NCBI GenBank assembly: GCA_964599235.1
Contig: CAZRDX010000004.1
Coordinates: 1 to 64,000, forward strand
DNA: 64,000 bases
From: DRPN01 sp964599235
GTDB taxonomy: Bacteria; Bacteroidota; Bacteroidia; Bacteroidales; VadinHA17
Direction of reading: 5' to 3'
Shown here: one piece after another, positions 55,877 through 63,631 of the stretch
How positions within the stretch are numbered: the stretch's first letter is position 1
Layout of the letters: each line of letters begins with the position of its first letter
Program-made: the position numbers and the translations under genes
The notes under the pieces: model-generated
What the model was told of the DNA's origin: nothing
Seen by the model: the letters and a program-made list of their open reading frames with translations, nothing else
Database searches by the model: none

Positions 55877-56953
55877 ATGACACATCCCGGCATAACGGTC
55901 AAGAATTTCATGCTGCTGTTGCTGTTGACGGGAATGTTCTTCCCTCTTCCGGCACAGACGGGGGGTACGCGCACCTATCGTTTCCTGGATCTCCCTTACA
56001 GCAGTCGTGTGGCGGCACTGGGCGGAGGTGTGGCGGCCATGCCCGCCGAGGAGCTCAGCTTCGCCACCGCCAACCCCGCCCTTCTCAGTCCGGCCTCCGT
56101 CCGGCGGCTCGAGATGCACTACATCAATTACTTTTCCGACATCAACTTCGGCAGTGTGGCTTATGCTTTCCACACACCGCTGCCCGTCATGACGGCTGCC
56201 GGCATCCAGTATGTCAACTACGGCCGTTTCGAGGGCACCGACCCTCAGGGCAATGTAACAGGCACTTTCACGGCGGCGGAATACATCTTCCATGTTACGG
56301 CGGCCTATGTGCTCCTGGACAGTTCCCTCACGGTGGGCATGAGTCTCAAGCCGCTCCTCTCGGTACTGGAGCGTTACCGCTCTTTCGGGCTGGTGGCCGA
56401 CCTGGGTATAGCCTGGCACTCGCATGACGAGCTGGTCACGGCAGGCCTGGTGCTCCGCAACGTGGGTTTCCAGCTGACCCCTTACGTGAAGGGTGAGCGT
56501 GAGCCGGTGCCTTTCGAGATACGCGCCGGCATGGCGGCCCGTCTTCGCCATGCACCCTTCCGTTTCGTCGTCACCTTCCGCGACCTGCAACAGCCGGATC
56601 TGCTTTACCCCCGTCCCGACGACCCCGAGAACCCCACCAGCATCTACCCGTCCGACAAGGAGTACCACGGCATGGCCCGGGTGGCGGAGAACTTCATGCG
56701 TCATACCGTTCTGGGCGTGGAGGTGCTGATGGGTCGCAGCCTTCTGCTGAGCGCCGGATACAACTACCGCCGCAGGAAAGAACTGCAGGTGCCCCCCCGC
56801 ACCGGCATGACGGGCTTCTCCCTCGGCGCCACCCTGCGCCTGAAAAAGTTCAGCATCAGCTACGGACGGGCTACCTACCACCTTGCCGGCGCCTCCAACC
56901 ACCTCTCCTTCGCCACCAACCTGAAGAACTTCTTCCCTGGTCACGACCTATAG
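55877..56953 (+). CDS. porQ: Type IX secretion system protein PorQ
   Basis: Outer-membrane beta-barrel-type protein of the type IX secretion system, needed for cargo attachment in the P. gingivalis model. 358 residues: signal peptide (MLLLLLTGMFFPLPAQ part), then YRFLDLPYSSRVAALGGG and SFATANPALLSPASVRRLEM, which mark the PorQ/PorP-like barrel start, followed by alternating strands (GIQYVNYGRFEGTDPQGN, FGLVADLGIAWHSHDELVT, TGFSLGATLRLKKFSISYG). It lies before cmk and ispH as in other Bacteroidota. The cargo proteins at 26293-26862 and 43199-44146 need this system. Confidence 0.92.
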   Translation: MTHPGITVKNFMLLLLLTGMFFPLPAQTGGTRTYRFLDLPYSSRVAALGGGVAAMPAEELSFATANPALLSPASVRRLEMHYINYFSDINFGSVAYAFHTPLPVMTAAGIQYVNYGRFEGTDPQGNVTGTFTAAEYIFHVTAAYVLLDSSLTVGMSLKPLLSVLERYRSFGLVADLGIAWHSHDELVTAGLVLRNVGFQLTPYVKGEREPVPFEIRAGMAARLRHAPFRFVVTFRDLQQPDLLYPRPDDPENPTSIYPSDKEYHGMARVAENFMRHTVLGVEVLMGRSLLLSAGYNYRRRKELQVPPRTGMTGFSLGATLRLKKFSISYGRATYHLAGASNHLSFATNLKNFFPGHDL

Positions 56954-57010
56954 AAGATTGGCCCTCCTATCCGACCGTCGGGGCCCGCCTCCCCTCACCG
57001 TCTTTTTTGG

Positions 57011-57018
57011 TATCTTTG
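57011..57018 (+). promoter_or_regulatory. -7 box TATCTTTG before cmk-ispH
   Basis: Perfect TAnnTTTG ending 5 nt before the ATG at 57024; the cmk message may be leaderless or start at the second ATG (57039). Confidence 0.6.
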
Positions 57019-57023
57019 CCCCC

Positions 57024-57746
57024 ATGGGACGCTCCTCCATGATCATAGCCGTCGACGGCCACTCTTCCTGCGGCAAGAGCACCTTCGCCAGGGCGGTGGC
57101 CCGCGAGCTGGGGTACACTTACCTCGACAGCGGCGCCATGTACCGCGCCGTGACCCTCTATGCCATGGAAGAAGGACTCATCCGCGACCGGCAGCTGGAC
57201 AGGGAACGGCTCGTTGCCGCCCTGCCCAACATCCGTATCTCTTTCAGGACCGACCCCCGCACCGGCGAGAGCATCACCTTCCTCAACGGACGCAACGTGG
57301 AGGAGAAGATACGTTCGCTGGAGGTGTCGCAGTGGGTGAGCGAGGTGAGCCGCATCCCCGAGGTGCGGGAACATCTGGTCCGTCTGCAGCGCCGTCTGGC
57401 CGGCCGCGGCGGGGTCGTCATGGACGGCCGCGACATAGGCACCGTGGTCTTCCCCGATGCCGACATCAAGATCTTCATGACCGCCCGCCCCGAAGTGCGT
57501 GCCCGGCGCCGCTACCTCGAACTGCAGGAAAAAGGGCAAAAGACCACCTTTGACGAGGTGCTCCGCAACATCCAGGAACGCGACCGCATCGACAGCAGCC
57601 GCCGCGTAAGCCCCCTCCGAAAAGCCGACGACGCCATCCTCCTCGACAACTCGGAGATGACCCTCGAGGAAGAACTGCAATGGTTCAGGGAACTGCTCAG
57701 AAAGAAAGAACAAGAAAAGCAACAGAGAGATGCAGATCGACATTGA
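57024..57746 (+). CDS. cmk: Cytidylate kinase
   Basis: Phosphorylates CMP and dCMP with ATP. 240 residues: MIIAVDGHSSCGKSTFARAV (P-loop GHSSCGKST), LDSGAMYRAVTLYA (NMP site), GRGGVVMDGRDIGTVVFPDA and ARRRYLELQEKG (lid). The start is 57024 (MGRSSMIIAVDG) or 57039 (MIIAVDG); the promoter box makes any start upstream of 57020 impossible. It overlaps ispH by 17 nt. Confidence 0.96.
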   Translation: MGRSSMIIAVDGHSSCGKSTFARAVARELGYTYLDSGAMYRAVTLYAMEEGLIRDRQLDRERLVAALPNIRISFRTDPRTGESITFLNGRNVEEKIRSLEVSQWVSEVSRIPEVREHLVRLQRRLAGRGGVVMDGRDIGTVVFPDADIKIFMTARPEVRARRRYLELQEKGQKTTFDEVLRNIQERDRIDSSRRVSPLRKADDAILLDNSEMTLEEELQWFRELLRKKEQEKQQRDADRH

Positions 57747-58623
57747 CCAACGGGCAGGCTTCTGTTTCGGCGTACAGAACGCCATCGAGATCGCCGAGAA
57801 AGAGCTGCGGGCAGGCAACACCGTCTACTGTCTGGGGCAGATCGTGCACAACGAGATGGAGATACGCCGTCTCGAGGAGCTGGGGCTCATCACCATCGAC
57901 CATGAACAGTTCCGGCGTCTGCGGGGGGTGAAGGTCCTCATCCGCGCCCACGGCGAGCCGCCGGAGACCTACCGCATCGCCCGGGAGAACGACATCCGCC
58001 TCATCGACGCCACCTGCCCCATCGTCGCCCACCTGCAGAACAAGATACGCACCTGCTACGACGAGATAAAAAAAGAGCTGGGCCAGGTGGTCATCTTCGG
58101 CAAGAAAGGGCATGCCGAGGTGATCGGCCTCATCGGCCAGACGGGCAACACCGCCATCGTCATCAACAGCGAGGAAGACCTGGAGAAGATCGACTACCAC
58201 AAGCCGGTCTACCTTTACTCCCAGACCACACGCGACATCCACCAGTACGAGGCGCTGAAGCAGGAGATCCAGCGGCGTATACGCGCGGCCGGCGGCTCCC
58301 GTCCCGCTCCTTTCATCAGCTACAATACCATCTGTTCGCAGGTGTCCAACAGGGCTCCCGAACTGGAGCGCTTCGCACGCGAACACGACCTGATGATCTT
58401 CGTCAGCGGCCGCAACAGCTCCAACGGCCGTTACCTCTACGAGATATGCCGCAAGACCAACCCCAACACCCTTTTCGTCAGCCTCCCCCAAGAGCTTGAG
58501 CTGCCCCTGCCCGGCACCCCCCAACGCGTGGGCATCAGCGGCGCCACTTCCACCCCCGGCTGGCTGATGGAACAGATACGTGACCGCATCGCCGAACATT
58601 ACGGTCTGGGATCGTCCCGGTAA
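57730..58623 (+). CDS. ispH: 4-hydroxy-3-methylbut-2-enyl diphosphate reductase
   Basis: Last enzyme of the MEP pathway: reduces HMBPP to IPP and DMAPP with a [4Fe-4S] cluster. 297 residues. Three cluster Cys lie in RAGFCFGVQNAIEIA, LIDATCPIVAHL and YNTICSQVSNRA. Also seen: CLGQIVHNEMEIRRLEELG, IIFGKKGHAEV-like VVIFGKKGHAEVIGLIGQTG and FVSGRNSSNGRYLYEIC. Overlaps cmk by 17 nt, a fixed pair in this phylum. Confidence 0.97.
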   Translation: MQIDIDQRAGFCFGVQNAIEIAEKELRAGNTVYCLGQIVHNEMEIRRLEELGLITIDHEQFRRLRGVKVLIRAHGEPPETYRIARENDIRLIDATCPIVAHLQNKIRTCYDEIKKELGQVVIFGKKGHAEVIGLIGQTGNTAIVINSEEDLEKIDYHKPVYLYSQTTRDIHQYEALKQEIQRRIRAAGGSRPAPFISYNTICSQVSNRAPELERFAREHDLMIFVSGRNSSNGRYLYEICRKTNPNTLFVSLPQELELPLPGTPQRVGISGATSTPGWLMEQIRDRIAEHYGLGSSR

Positions 58624-58626
58624 GCA

Positions 58627-58658
58627 TTTGTCTTTTGCAGATTTTGGCCTTATCTTTA
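58627..58658 (+). promoter_or_regulatory. Promoter of pfkA (TTTG, 20 nt, TATCTTTA)
   Basis: TTTG (58627-58630) and TATCTTTA (58651-58658) have a 20-nt spacer; the -7 box is one base from consensus. The leader is about 25 nt. Confidence 0.7.
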
Positions 58659-58686
58659 AGCCTCCGAACCAAAAAACCAGCTACCC

Positions 58687-59667
58687 ATGGCCAGGATCAA
58701 ACGCATAGGTGTGCTCACCTCGGGCGGCGACGCTCCGGGGATGAACGCTGCCATCCGTGCCGTCACCCGTACGGCCCTCTATCACGGCATCGAGGTCATC
58801 GGCATACGCCACGGCTACGACGGCATGATCAACGGCTACTTCAAGCTGCTGAAGACCTTCCACGTGAGCGACATCATCCAGCGTGGAGGCACCATCCTGA
58901 AGACCGCCCGCAGCGACGAGTTCCGCACCCCCGAAGGACGCAGGAAAGCCTATGAGCAGCTGCGCGACCGCGGCATCGACGGCGTGGTGGTCATCGGCGG
59001 CGACGGCACCTTCACCGGCGCACGTATCTTCGGCGAAGAGTACGACATCCCCCTCATCGGCATCCCCGGCACCATCGACAACGACCTCTACGGCACCGAC
59101 TATACCATCGGCTTCGACACCGCCCTCAACACCGTCATCGAGGCCGTCGACAAGATACGCGACACGGCCAGCTCCCACAACCGCCTCTTCTTCATCGAGG
59201 TGATGGGCGCCGAGGCCGGCTTCATCGCCATACGCAGCGGCATCGCCTGCGGCGCCGAGGCCATCATCATCCCCGAGGTAAAAGACCAGGTGAAGAACCT
59301 CCGGGCCTTCCTCGAAGAGGGTTACAAACGCAAGAAGTCGAGCAACATCATCATCGTCGCCGAAGGGGCTTACCCCGGCGGCGCCTTCGGCATCGCCGAC
59401 GCAGTGAAGGAGGATTTCGAAGGCTATTCGGTACGTGTCACCGTCCTGGGACACATCCAGCGGGGTGGCTCCCCCTCGGCCTTCGACCGTTTCACGGCCA
59501 GCCGTCTGGGCTATGCCGCCGTCGACGCCCTCCTCGACGACCAGAAGAGCGCCATGATAGGCCTGCAGAACAACGAGATCACGCTGGTGCCCTTCAGCAA
59601 GGCCGTCAAGCTGCATAAAGAGGTGCGGCGCGAATACCTCGAGATCGCCAATGTCCTCTCCATCTGA
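58687..59667 (+). CDS. pfkA: 6-phosphofructokinase, ATP-dependent type
   Basis: Phosphorylates fructose 6-phosphate in glycolysis. 326 residues: RIGVLTSGGDAPGMNAAIRA (start, phosphate loop), GVVVIGGDGTFTGA (GGDGT, pointing to ATP rather than PPi), IPGTIDNDLYGTDYTIGFDT (catalytic TIDND), VMGAEAGFIAIRSG and VTVLGHIQRGGSPSAFDRF. Usual length. It stands alone between ispH and priA. Confidence 0.97.
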   Translation: MARIKRIGVLTSGGDAPGMNAAIRAVTRTALYHGIEVIGIRHGYDGMINGYFKLLKTFHVSDIIQRGGTILKTARSDEFRTPEGRRKAYEQLRDRGIDGVVVIGGDGTFTGARIFGEEYDIPLIGIPGTIDNDLYGTDYTIGFDTALNTVIEAVDKIRDTASSHNRLFFIEVMGAEAGFIAIRSGIACGAEAIIIPEVKDQVKNLRAFLEEGYKRKKSSNIIIVAEGAYPGGAFGIADAVKEDFEGYSVRVTVLGHIQRGGSPSAFDRFTASRLGYAAVDALLDDQKSAMIGLQNNEITLVPFSKAVKLHKEVRREYLEIANVLSI

Positions 59668-59691
59668 CCTTTTCGGCGTATCCTTCCCGCG

Positions 59692-62145
59692 ATGACCCCG
59701 GCCACCTATGTGGATGTCCTGCTCCCGCGGCCCCTCGAGGGCACCTTCACCTATGCCGTGCCCGAAGGGATGAGCGTCACCGCCGGCGTGCGTGTCGTCG
59801 TGCCCTTCGGCCAGAGGCAGCGTCTCACAGGCCTGGTGCGGCGGCGCGCCCCCGCTCCCCCCGCCGGCATGGAGATCAAGCCCGTCGAACAGGTCCTCGA
59901 CGATCAACCACTGGTCACCGAGACCCATTTCCGTTTCTGGGAGTGGATGGCCGACTACTATCTCTGCACCCCAGGCGAGGTGATGGACGCCGCCCTCCCC
60001 GCCGGCCTGCTGCCCACCTTCCACCTCACCTACCGCACCAACCCGGCCTTCGGTGACCTGGCCACCCTCGACGAAAAAGAGCGGGAACTCTTCTTCCTCC
60101 TCGAGGGACGGGAGGAGCTCACCCGCGAGGAGCTGGAAAAGATAGTGCCGGGACGGCGTCTCACCGGTTTGCTGCGCTCCCTCCTGGAAAAAGGGGCTGT
60201 GGTCGAGGGAGGCCGGCTCGTCGACACCTTCCGTCCCCGCACCGAGAAGTATGTCCGTCTGCGTTTCGTCCCCACCCCCGAACGTCTCGAGGTTCTTGCC
60301 GGCGAGCTGCGCCGTGCCCCCCGCCAGTGGGAGATGGTGCTCACCCTCGCCGGCGGGGAGAGCGGGGGTGCGCCGCCGCTTCTGCTGCGCCGCGAGCTGC
60401 TGCAACGCCATCCTTCCCCCGCCGCCCTCCGGGCCCTCATCGACAAGGGCCTCGCCGAAGAGGTGGAGCGCACCGTCAGCCGTCTGGAGCGGGGCACCCC
60501 CGGCCGGGTCGACCTCCACGAGCTCACCCCGCCGCAGCAGCAGGCCCTCGGGGAGATACGCCGCGCCTTCCGTGACCATCCCACCGTCCTGCTCCACGGC
60601 ATCACCTCCTCCGGCAAGACGGAGATCTACTTTCACCTCATCCACGACCAGCTCAGACAGGGCAGGCAGGTGCTCTACCTCCTGCCCGAGATCGCCATCA
60701 CGGGCCAGATGATCGACCGTCTGCGCCGGGCTTTCGGCGACCTGGCCGGCATCTACCACTCCCGTTACAACGACCGCGAGCGGGTGGAGGTGTGGCGTAA
60801 CGTGGCGGGCCTCGACACGGTGAAGCCGCTGGCCATCGTGCTGGGGGTACGTTCGGCCCTCTTCCTGCCTTTCCGCCAGCTGGGGCTGATCATCGTCGAC
60901 GAGGAACACGAGACCACCTACAAGCAGGACGCCACGGCCCCGCGCTATCATGCCCGCGATGCGGCGGTGGTGCTGGGTCGTCTCATGGGAGCTCCCGTGC
61001 TGCTGGGGTCGGCCACACCCGCGCTGGAGACCTACTACAACGCCCGCACAGGCAAGTATGCCCTGGTGGAGCTGCAGGAACGCTACGGCCAGCTGCTGCC
61101 CCCCGAGGTGCAGGTGGTCGACATGAAGAAAAGCTACAAACAGCGGCGGGTGAAGGGCCATCTCTCCGTCCCCCTCTACGAGGCGGTGCGCCGGGCCCTC
61201 GACGAGGGGGAACAGGTGATCCTCTTCCAGAACCGCCGCGGCTTCTCTCCCTACATCCAGTGCGAGGAGTGCGGCTGGATACCCTACTGCCGCCACTGCG
61301 ACGTGAGCCTCACCTACCATCAGCAGGAGCGCCGGCTGGTATGCCACTACTGCGGCTACACGGAACCCCTGCCCTCACAGTGCCCCCAGTGCGGTTCATC
61401 CCGCCTGCGCACCCGCGGCTTCGGCACCGAGAAGGTGGAAGAGGAGGTGCGGCTGCTCTTCCCCGACGCCCGTCCCGCCCGTCTCGACCTCGACACCGCC
61501 GGCACGAGGAAGAACTACCTGCGTATCCTCCGCGACTTTGAGGAAGGACGCACCAACATCTTCATCGGCACCCAGATGATCACCAAAGGGCTCGACTTCG
61601 GCCGGGTGCAGGTGGTGGGTATCCTCAATGCCGACAACATGCTTCATTTCCCCGATTTCCGTGCCTGGGAGCGCAGCTACCAGCTGATGGCGCAGGTGAG
61701 CGGACGTGCCGGCCGCCGCGACCGCCGCGGCAAGGTGATCATCCAGACCTTCGACCCCGGCCATCCCGTGCTGCGCGACGTGATGAACCACGACTACTTC
61801 CACATGTACCGCGAACAGTTGCGCGAACGCCGTCAGTTCCGCTATCCGCCCTTCTACCGTCTCATACGCATCATCCTGAAACACCGCCGTCAGGCCACCG
61901 TCGAGGCGGCCGCCACCGCCCTCGCCCAACAGCTGCGCAGATCGTTCGGCGACCTGGTGCTGGGGCCTGAATATGCCTTCATCCCCCGCCTGCGCAACCG
62001 CTACATCCAGCAGATCATGCTCAAGATCAAAAGAAACACCGACAGGGAAAAAGCCCGCAGCATCCTGCTCCGCTTCGAGGAACAGCTCCACACCCGCCCC
62101 GAGTACAAAGGCCTCACCTTCATCAACGACGTCGATCCCGTATGA
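59692..62145 (+). CDS. priA: Primosomal protein N' (replication restart helicase PriA)
   Basis: 3'-to-5' helicase that reloads the replisome at stalled forks. 817 residues. The N-terminal 3'-DNA-binding domain starts YVDVLLPRPLEGTFTYAVPE. Helicase motifs: LLHGITSSGKTEIYFHLI (Walker A), IIVDEEHETTYKQD (DEEH, Walker B), LGSATPALETYYNA. The zinc region has eight Cys: CEECGWIPYCRHCDVSL and CHYCGY, then CPQCGSSRLRTRGFGTEKVE. IGTQMITKGLDFGRVQVVGI and SGRAGRRDRRGKVIIQT complete the second ATPase lobe. It begins 24 nt after pfkA. Confidence 0.97.
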   Translation: MTPATYVDVLLPRPLEGTFTYAVPEGMSVTAGVRVVVPFGQRQRLTGLVRRRAPAPPAGMEIKPVEQVLDDQPLVTETHFRFWEWMADYYLCTPGEVMDAALPAGLLPTFHLTYRTNPAFGDLATLDEKERELFFLLEGREELTREELEKIVPGRRLTGLLRSLLEKGAVVEGGRLVDTFRPRTEKYVRLRFVPTPERLEVLAGELRRAPRQWEMVLTLAGGESGGAPPLLLRRELLQRHPSPAALRALIDKGLAEEVERTVSRLERGTPGRVDLHELTPPQQQALGEIRRAFRDHPTVLLHGITSSGKTEIYFHLIHDQLRQGRQVLYLLPEIAITGQMIDRLRRAFGDLAGIYHSRYNDRERVEVWRNVAGLDTVKPLAIVLGVRSALFLPFRQLGLIIVDEEHETTYKQDATAPRYHARDAAVVLGRLMGAPVLLGSATPALETYYNARTGKYALVELQERYGQLLPPEVQVVDMKKSYKQRRVKGHLSVPLYEAVRRALDEGEQVILFQNRRGFSPYIQCEECGWIPYCRHCDVSLTYHQQERRLVCHYCGYTEPLPSQCPQCGSSRLRTRGFGTEKVEEEVRLLFPDARPARLDLDTAGTRKNYLRILRDFEEGRTNIFIGTQMITKGLDFGRVQVVGILNADNMLHFPDFRAWERSYQLMAQVSGRAGRRDRRGKVIIQTFDPGHPVLRDVMNHDYFHMYREQLRERRQFRYPPFYRLIRIILKHRRQATVEAAATALAQQLRRSFGDLVLGPEYAFIPRLRNRYIQQIMLKIKRNTDREKARSILLRFEEQLHTRPEYKGLTFINDVDPV

Positions 62146-62168
62146 CACCCGCTTCTTTTCCCCGGCGC

Positions 62169-62198
62169 TTGTGCTTCAGCGGAATTCTCCTAATTTTG
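62169..62198 (+). promoter_or_regulatory. Promoter of the DUF6165-like/GT9 pair (TTG, 19 nt, TAATTTTG)
   Basis: TTG at 62169-62171 and TAATTTTG at 62191-62198 with a 19-nt spacer. The leader is about 20 nt to the ATG at 62224. Confidence 0.7.
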
Positions 62199-62223
62199 CC
62201 GGTACAACCCACACGCAGTAAAG

Positions 62224-62595
62224 ATGAAGATAGAAGTATCCAACGGCGAGATCATCGACAAGCTGACGATCCTGGAGATCAAGCTGGAGAAGATCGACGA
62301 CCCTGCCAAACGCCGCAACATCGAAAAGGAGTACCGTCTGCTGCGGGAGGCGGCGTCCGGCCTCCTCTCGCCCGATGATCCGCTCTACCGCGAGCTCAAG
62401 GAGGTGAACCTGCGTCTGTGGGAGATCGAGGATCATATACGCGACCTGGAACGCCGCAAGGATTTCGGCGACGATTTTATCCGCACCGCCCGCTCGGTCT
62501 ACCGCGAGAACGACCGCCGTGCGGCGATCAAGCGCGCCATCAACGAACGTACCGGTTCGGGCCTTACCGAAGAGAAATCGTACCAACCTTACTGA
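62224..62595 (+). CDS. Small helical protein, DUF6165-like
   Basis: 123 residues, almost wholly helical and charged. KIEVSNGEIIDKLTILEIKL, RNIEKEYRLLREAA, LYRELKEVNLRLWEIEDHIR and ARSVYRENDRRAAIKRAINE fit the DUF6165 type of small proteins that occur beside glycosyltransferases. It has no enzymatic motif and no membrane segment, and may form a coiled-coil hairpin. It is followed after 1 nt by a GT9 gene, so a joint role in LPS or glycan assembly is likely but unproved. Confidence 0.75.
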   Translation: MKIEVSNGEIIDKLTILEIKLEKIDDPAKRRNIEKEYRLLREAASGLLSPDDPLYRELKEVNLRLWEIEDHIRDLERRKDFGDDFIRTARSVYRENDRRAAIKRAINERTGSGLTEEKSYQPY

Positions 62596-62596
62596 G

Positions 62597-63613
62597 ATGC
62601 ATTTTCTGGTGATGCGCTTCTCGGCCATGGGCGACGTGGCGCTGACGGTGCCGGCCCTGCGGGCGGCGCTGGAGGGCAACGACGACCTGCGTCTCACGGT
62701 GGCTACGCGTCCCCTCTTCGCTCCGTTCTTTTCCGGGCTGCCGCGCACCCGTCTCTTCACACCCGACCTGAAGGAGTACCCGGGGCTGGGAGGATTGCGG
62801 CGCCTCTATCACGACCTGCGTGCCGGCAGCAGTTACGATGCCGTGCTCGACCTGCACGATGTGCTGCGGACCAAGATTCTGCGTCGTCATTTCCGTCGCA
62901 CGGGTGTGCCTGTTCATGTCATCGACAAGGGACGCCGGGAGAAAAGACTGCTGTTGTGGGGAGTACACAAGGGACCCTTGCGGCACACCGTGGAGCGTTA
63001 CCTCGACGTGTTCCGGGCTGCAGGCATCACCCCTGCGGAGGTCCGTCCGCCCTATCTGAAGACGGACGCTCATGACCTCCCCGCCGGAGGCGATCCTGCG
63101 GTCGGCTTCGCCCCAACCGCCCGGCATCCTCTCAAATGGTGGCCTCCTCACCTTGAGGTGGCATTCCTGAAGGAGCTGCCCCGCCATCTTCCCGGCGTGG
63201 TGGTCTATCTTTTCGGCGGTCCCGACGAAGAGGAGACGCTCAGGAACATGGCCCGCGAGGGGGGCAGCCACGTGCGGACGGTCTGCACCCTGCCCCTGGA
63301 ACGGCAGCTGGCGCTGATGCAGCAGATGAAGGTGGTGGTCACGATGGACTCGGCCAACATGCACATGGCCACCCTGCTGGGGGTGCCGGTGGTGTCGGTA
63401 TGGGGTGCCACCCATCCCTGGGCCGGCTTCGGCCCCTGGCAGGGCGACGAACGTCTCATCGTCCAGATACCGCGCGAGGAGCTGCGGTGCCGTCCCTGCA
63501 CCATCTACGGCAAAGGCTCCTGCCGCCGCCGCGACCTGGCCTGCCTGCACCGCATCACCCCCGACCGGGTGATCGAAAAAGTGCTGCTGGCACTGAAGCC
63601 GTCCCGACCATAA
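62597..63613 (+). CDS. Glycosyltransferase family 9 (ADP-heptose:LPS heptosyltransferase-like)
   Basis: GT-B fold transferase of the heptosyltransferase family, active at the inner face of the membrane on lipid A-core. 338 residues: MHFLVMRFSAMGDVALTVPA at the start (RFSAMGD), LDLHDVLRTKILRRHFRRTG in the middle, FAPTARHPLKWWPP as the junction, and the C-terminal half with VVTMDSANMHMATLLGVPVV and VSVWGATHPWAGFGP, the donor-site blocks. A Cys-rich ending (LRCRPCTIYGKGSCRRRD) fits the family. It follows the DUF6165-like gene by 1 nt. Confidence 0.92.
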   Translation: MHFLVMRFSAMGDVALTVPALRAALEGNDDLRLTVATRPLFAPFFSGLPRTRLFTPDLKEYPGLGGLRRLYHDLRAGSSYDAVLDLHDVLRTKILRRHFRRTGVPVHVIDKGRREKRLLLWGVHKGPLRHTVERYLDVFRAAGITPAEVRPPYLKTDAHDLPAGGDPAVGFAPTARHPLKWWPPHLEVAFLKELPRHLPGVVVYLFGGPDEEETLRNMAREGGSHVRTVCTLPLERQLALMQQMKVVVTMDSANMHMATLLGVPVVSVWGATHPWAGFGPWQGDERLIVQIPREELRCRPCTIYGKGSCRRRDLACLHRITPDRVIEKVLLALKPSRP

Positions 63614-63631
63614 GAGAAATTTCTCCCGCCA

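Noticed and set aside
55760..56944. N-terminal extension of the GGR-type flavoprotein across porQ (743 codons in total)
   Set aside because: The FAD motif starts at the ATG at 55750 after its own promoter box; the extension is antisense to porQ.
58681..61347. 888-codon open frame antisense to pfkA and priA
   Set aside because: It spans two well-supported genes on the other strand and shows no motifs, only biased codon complement.
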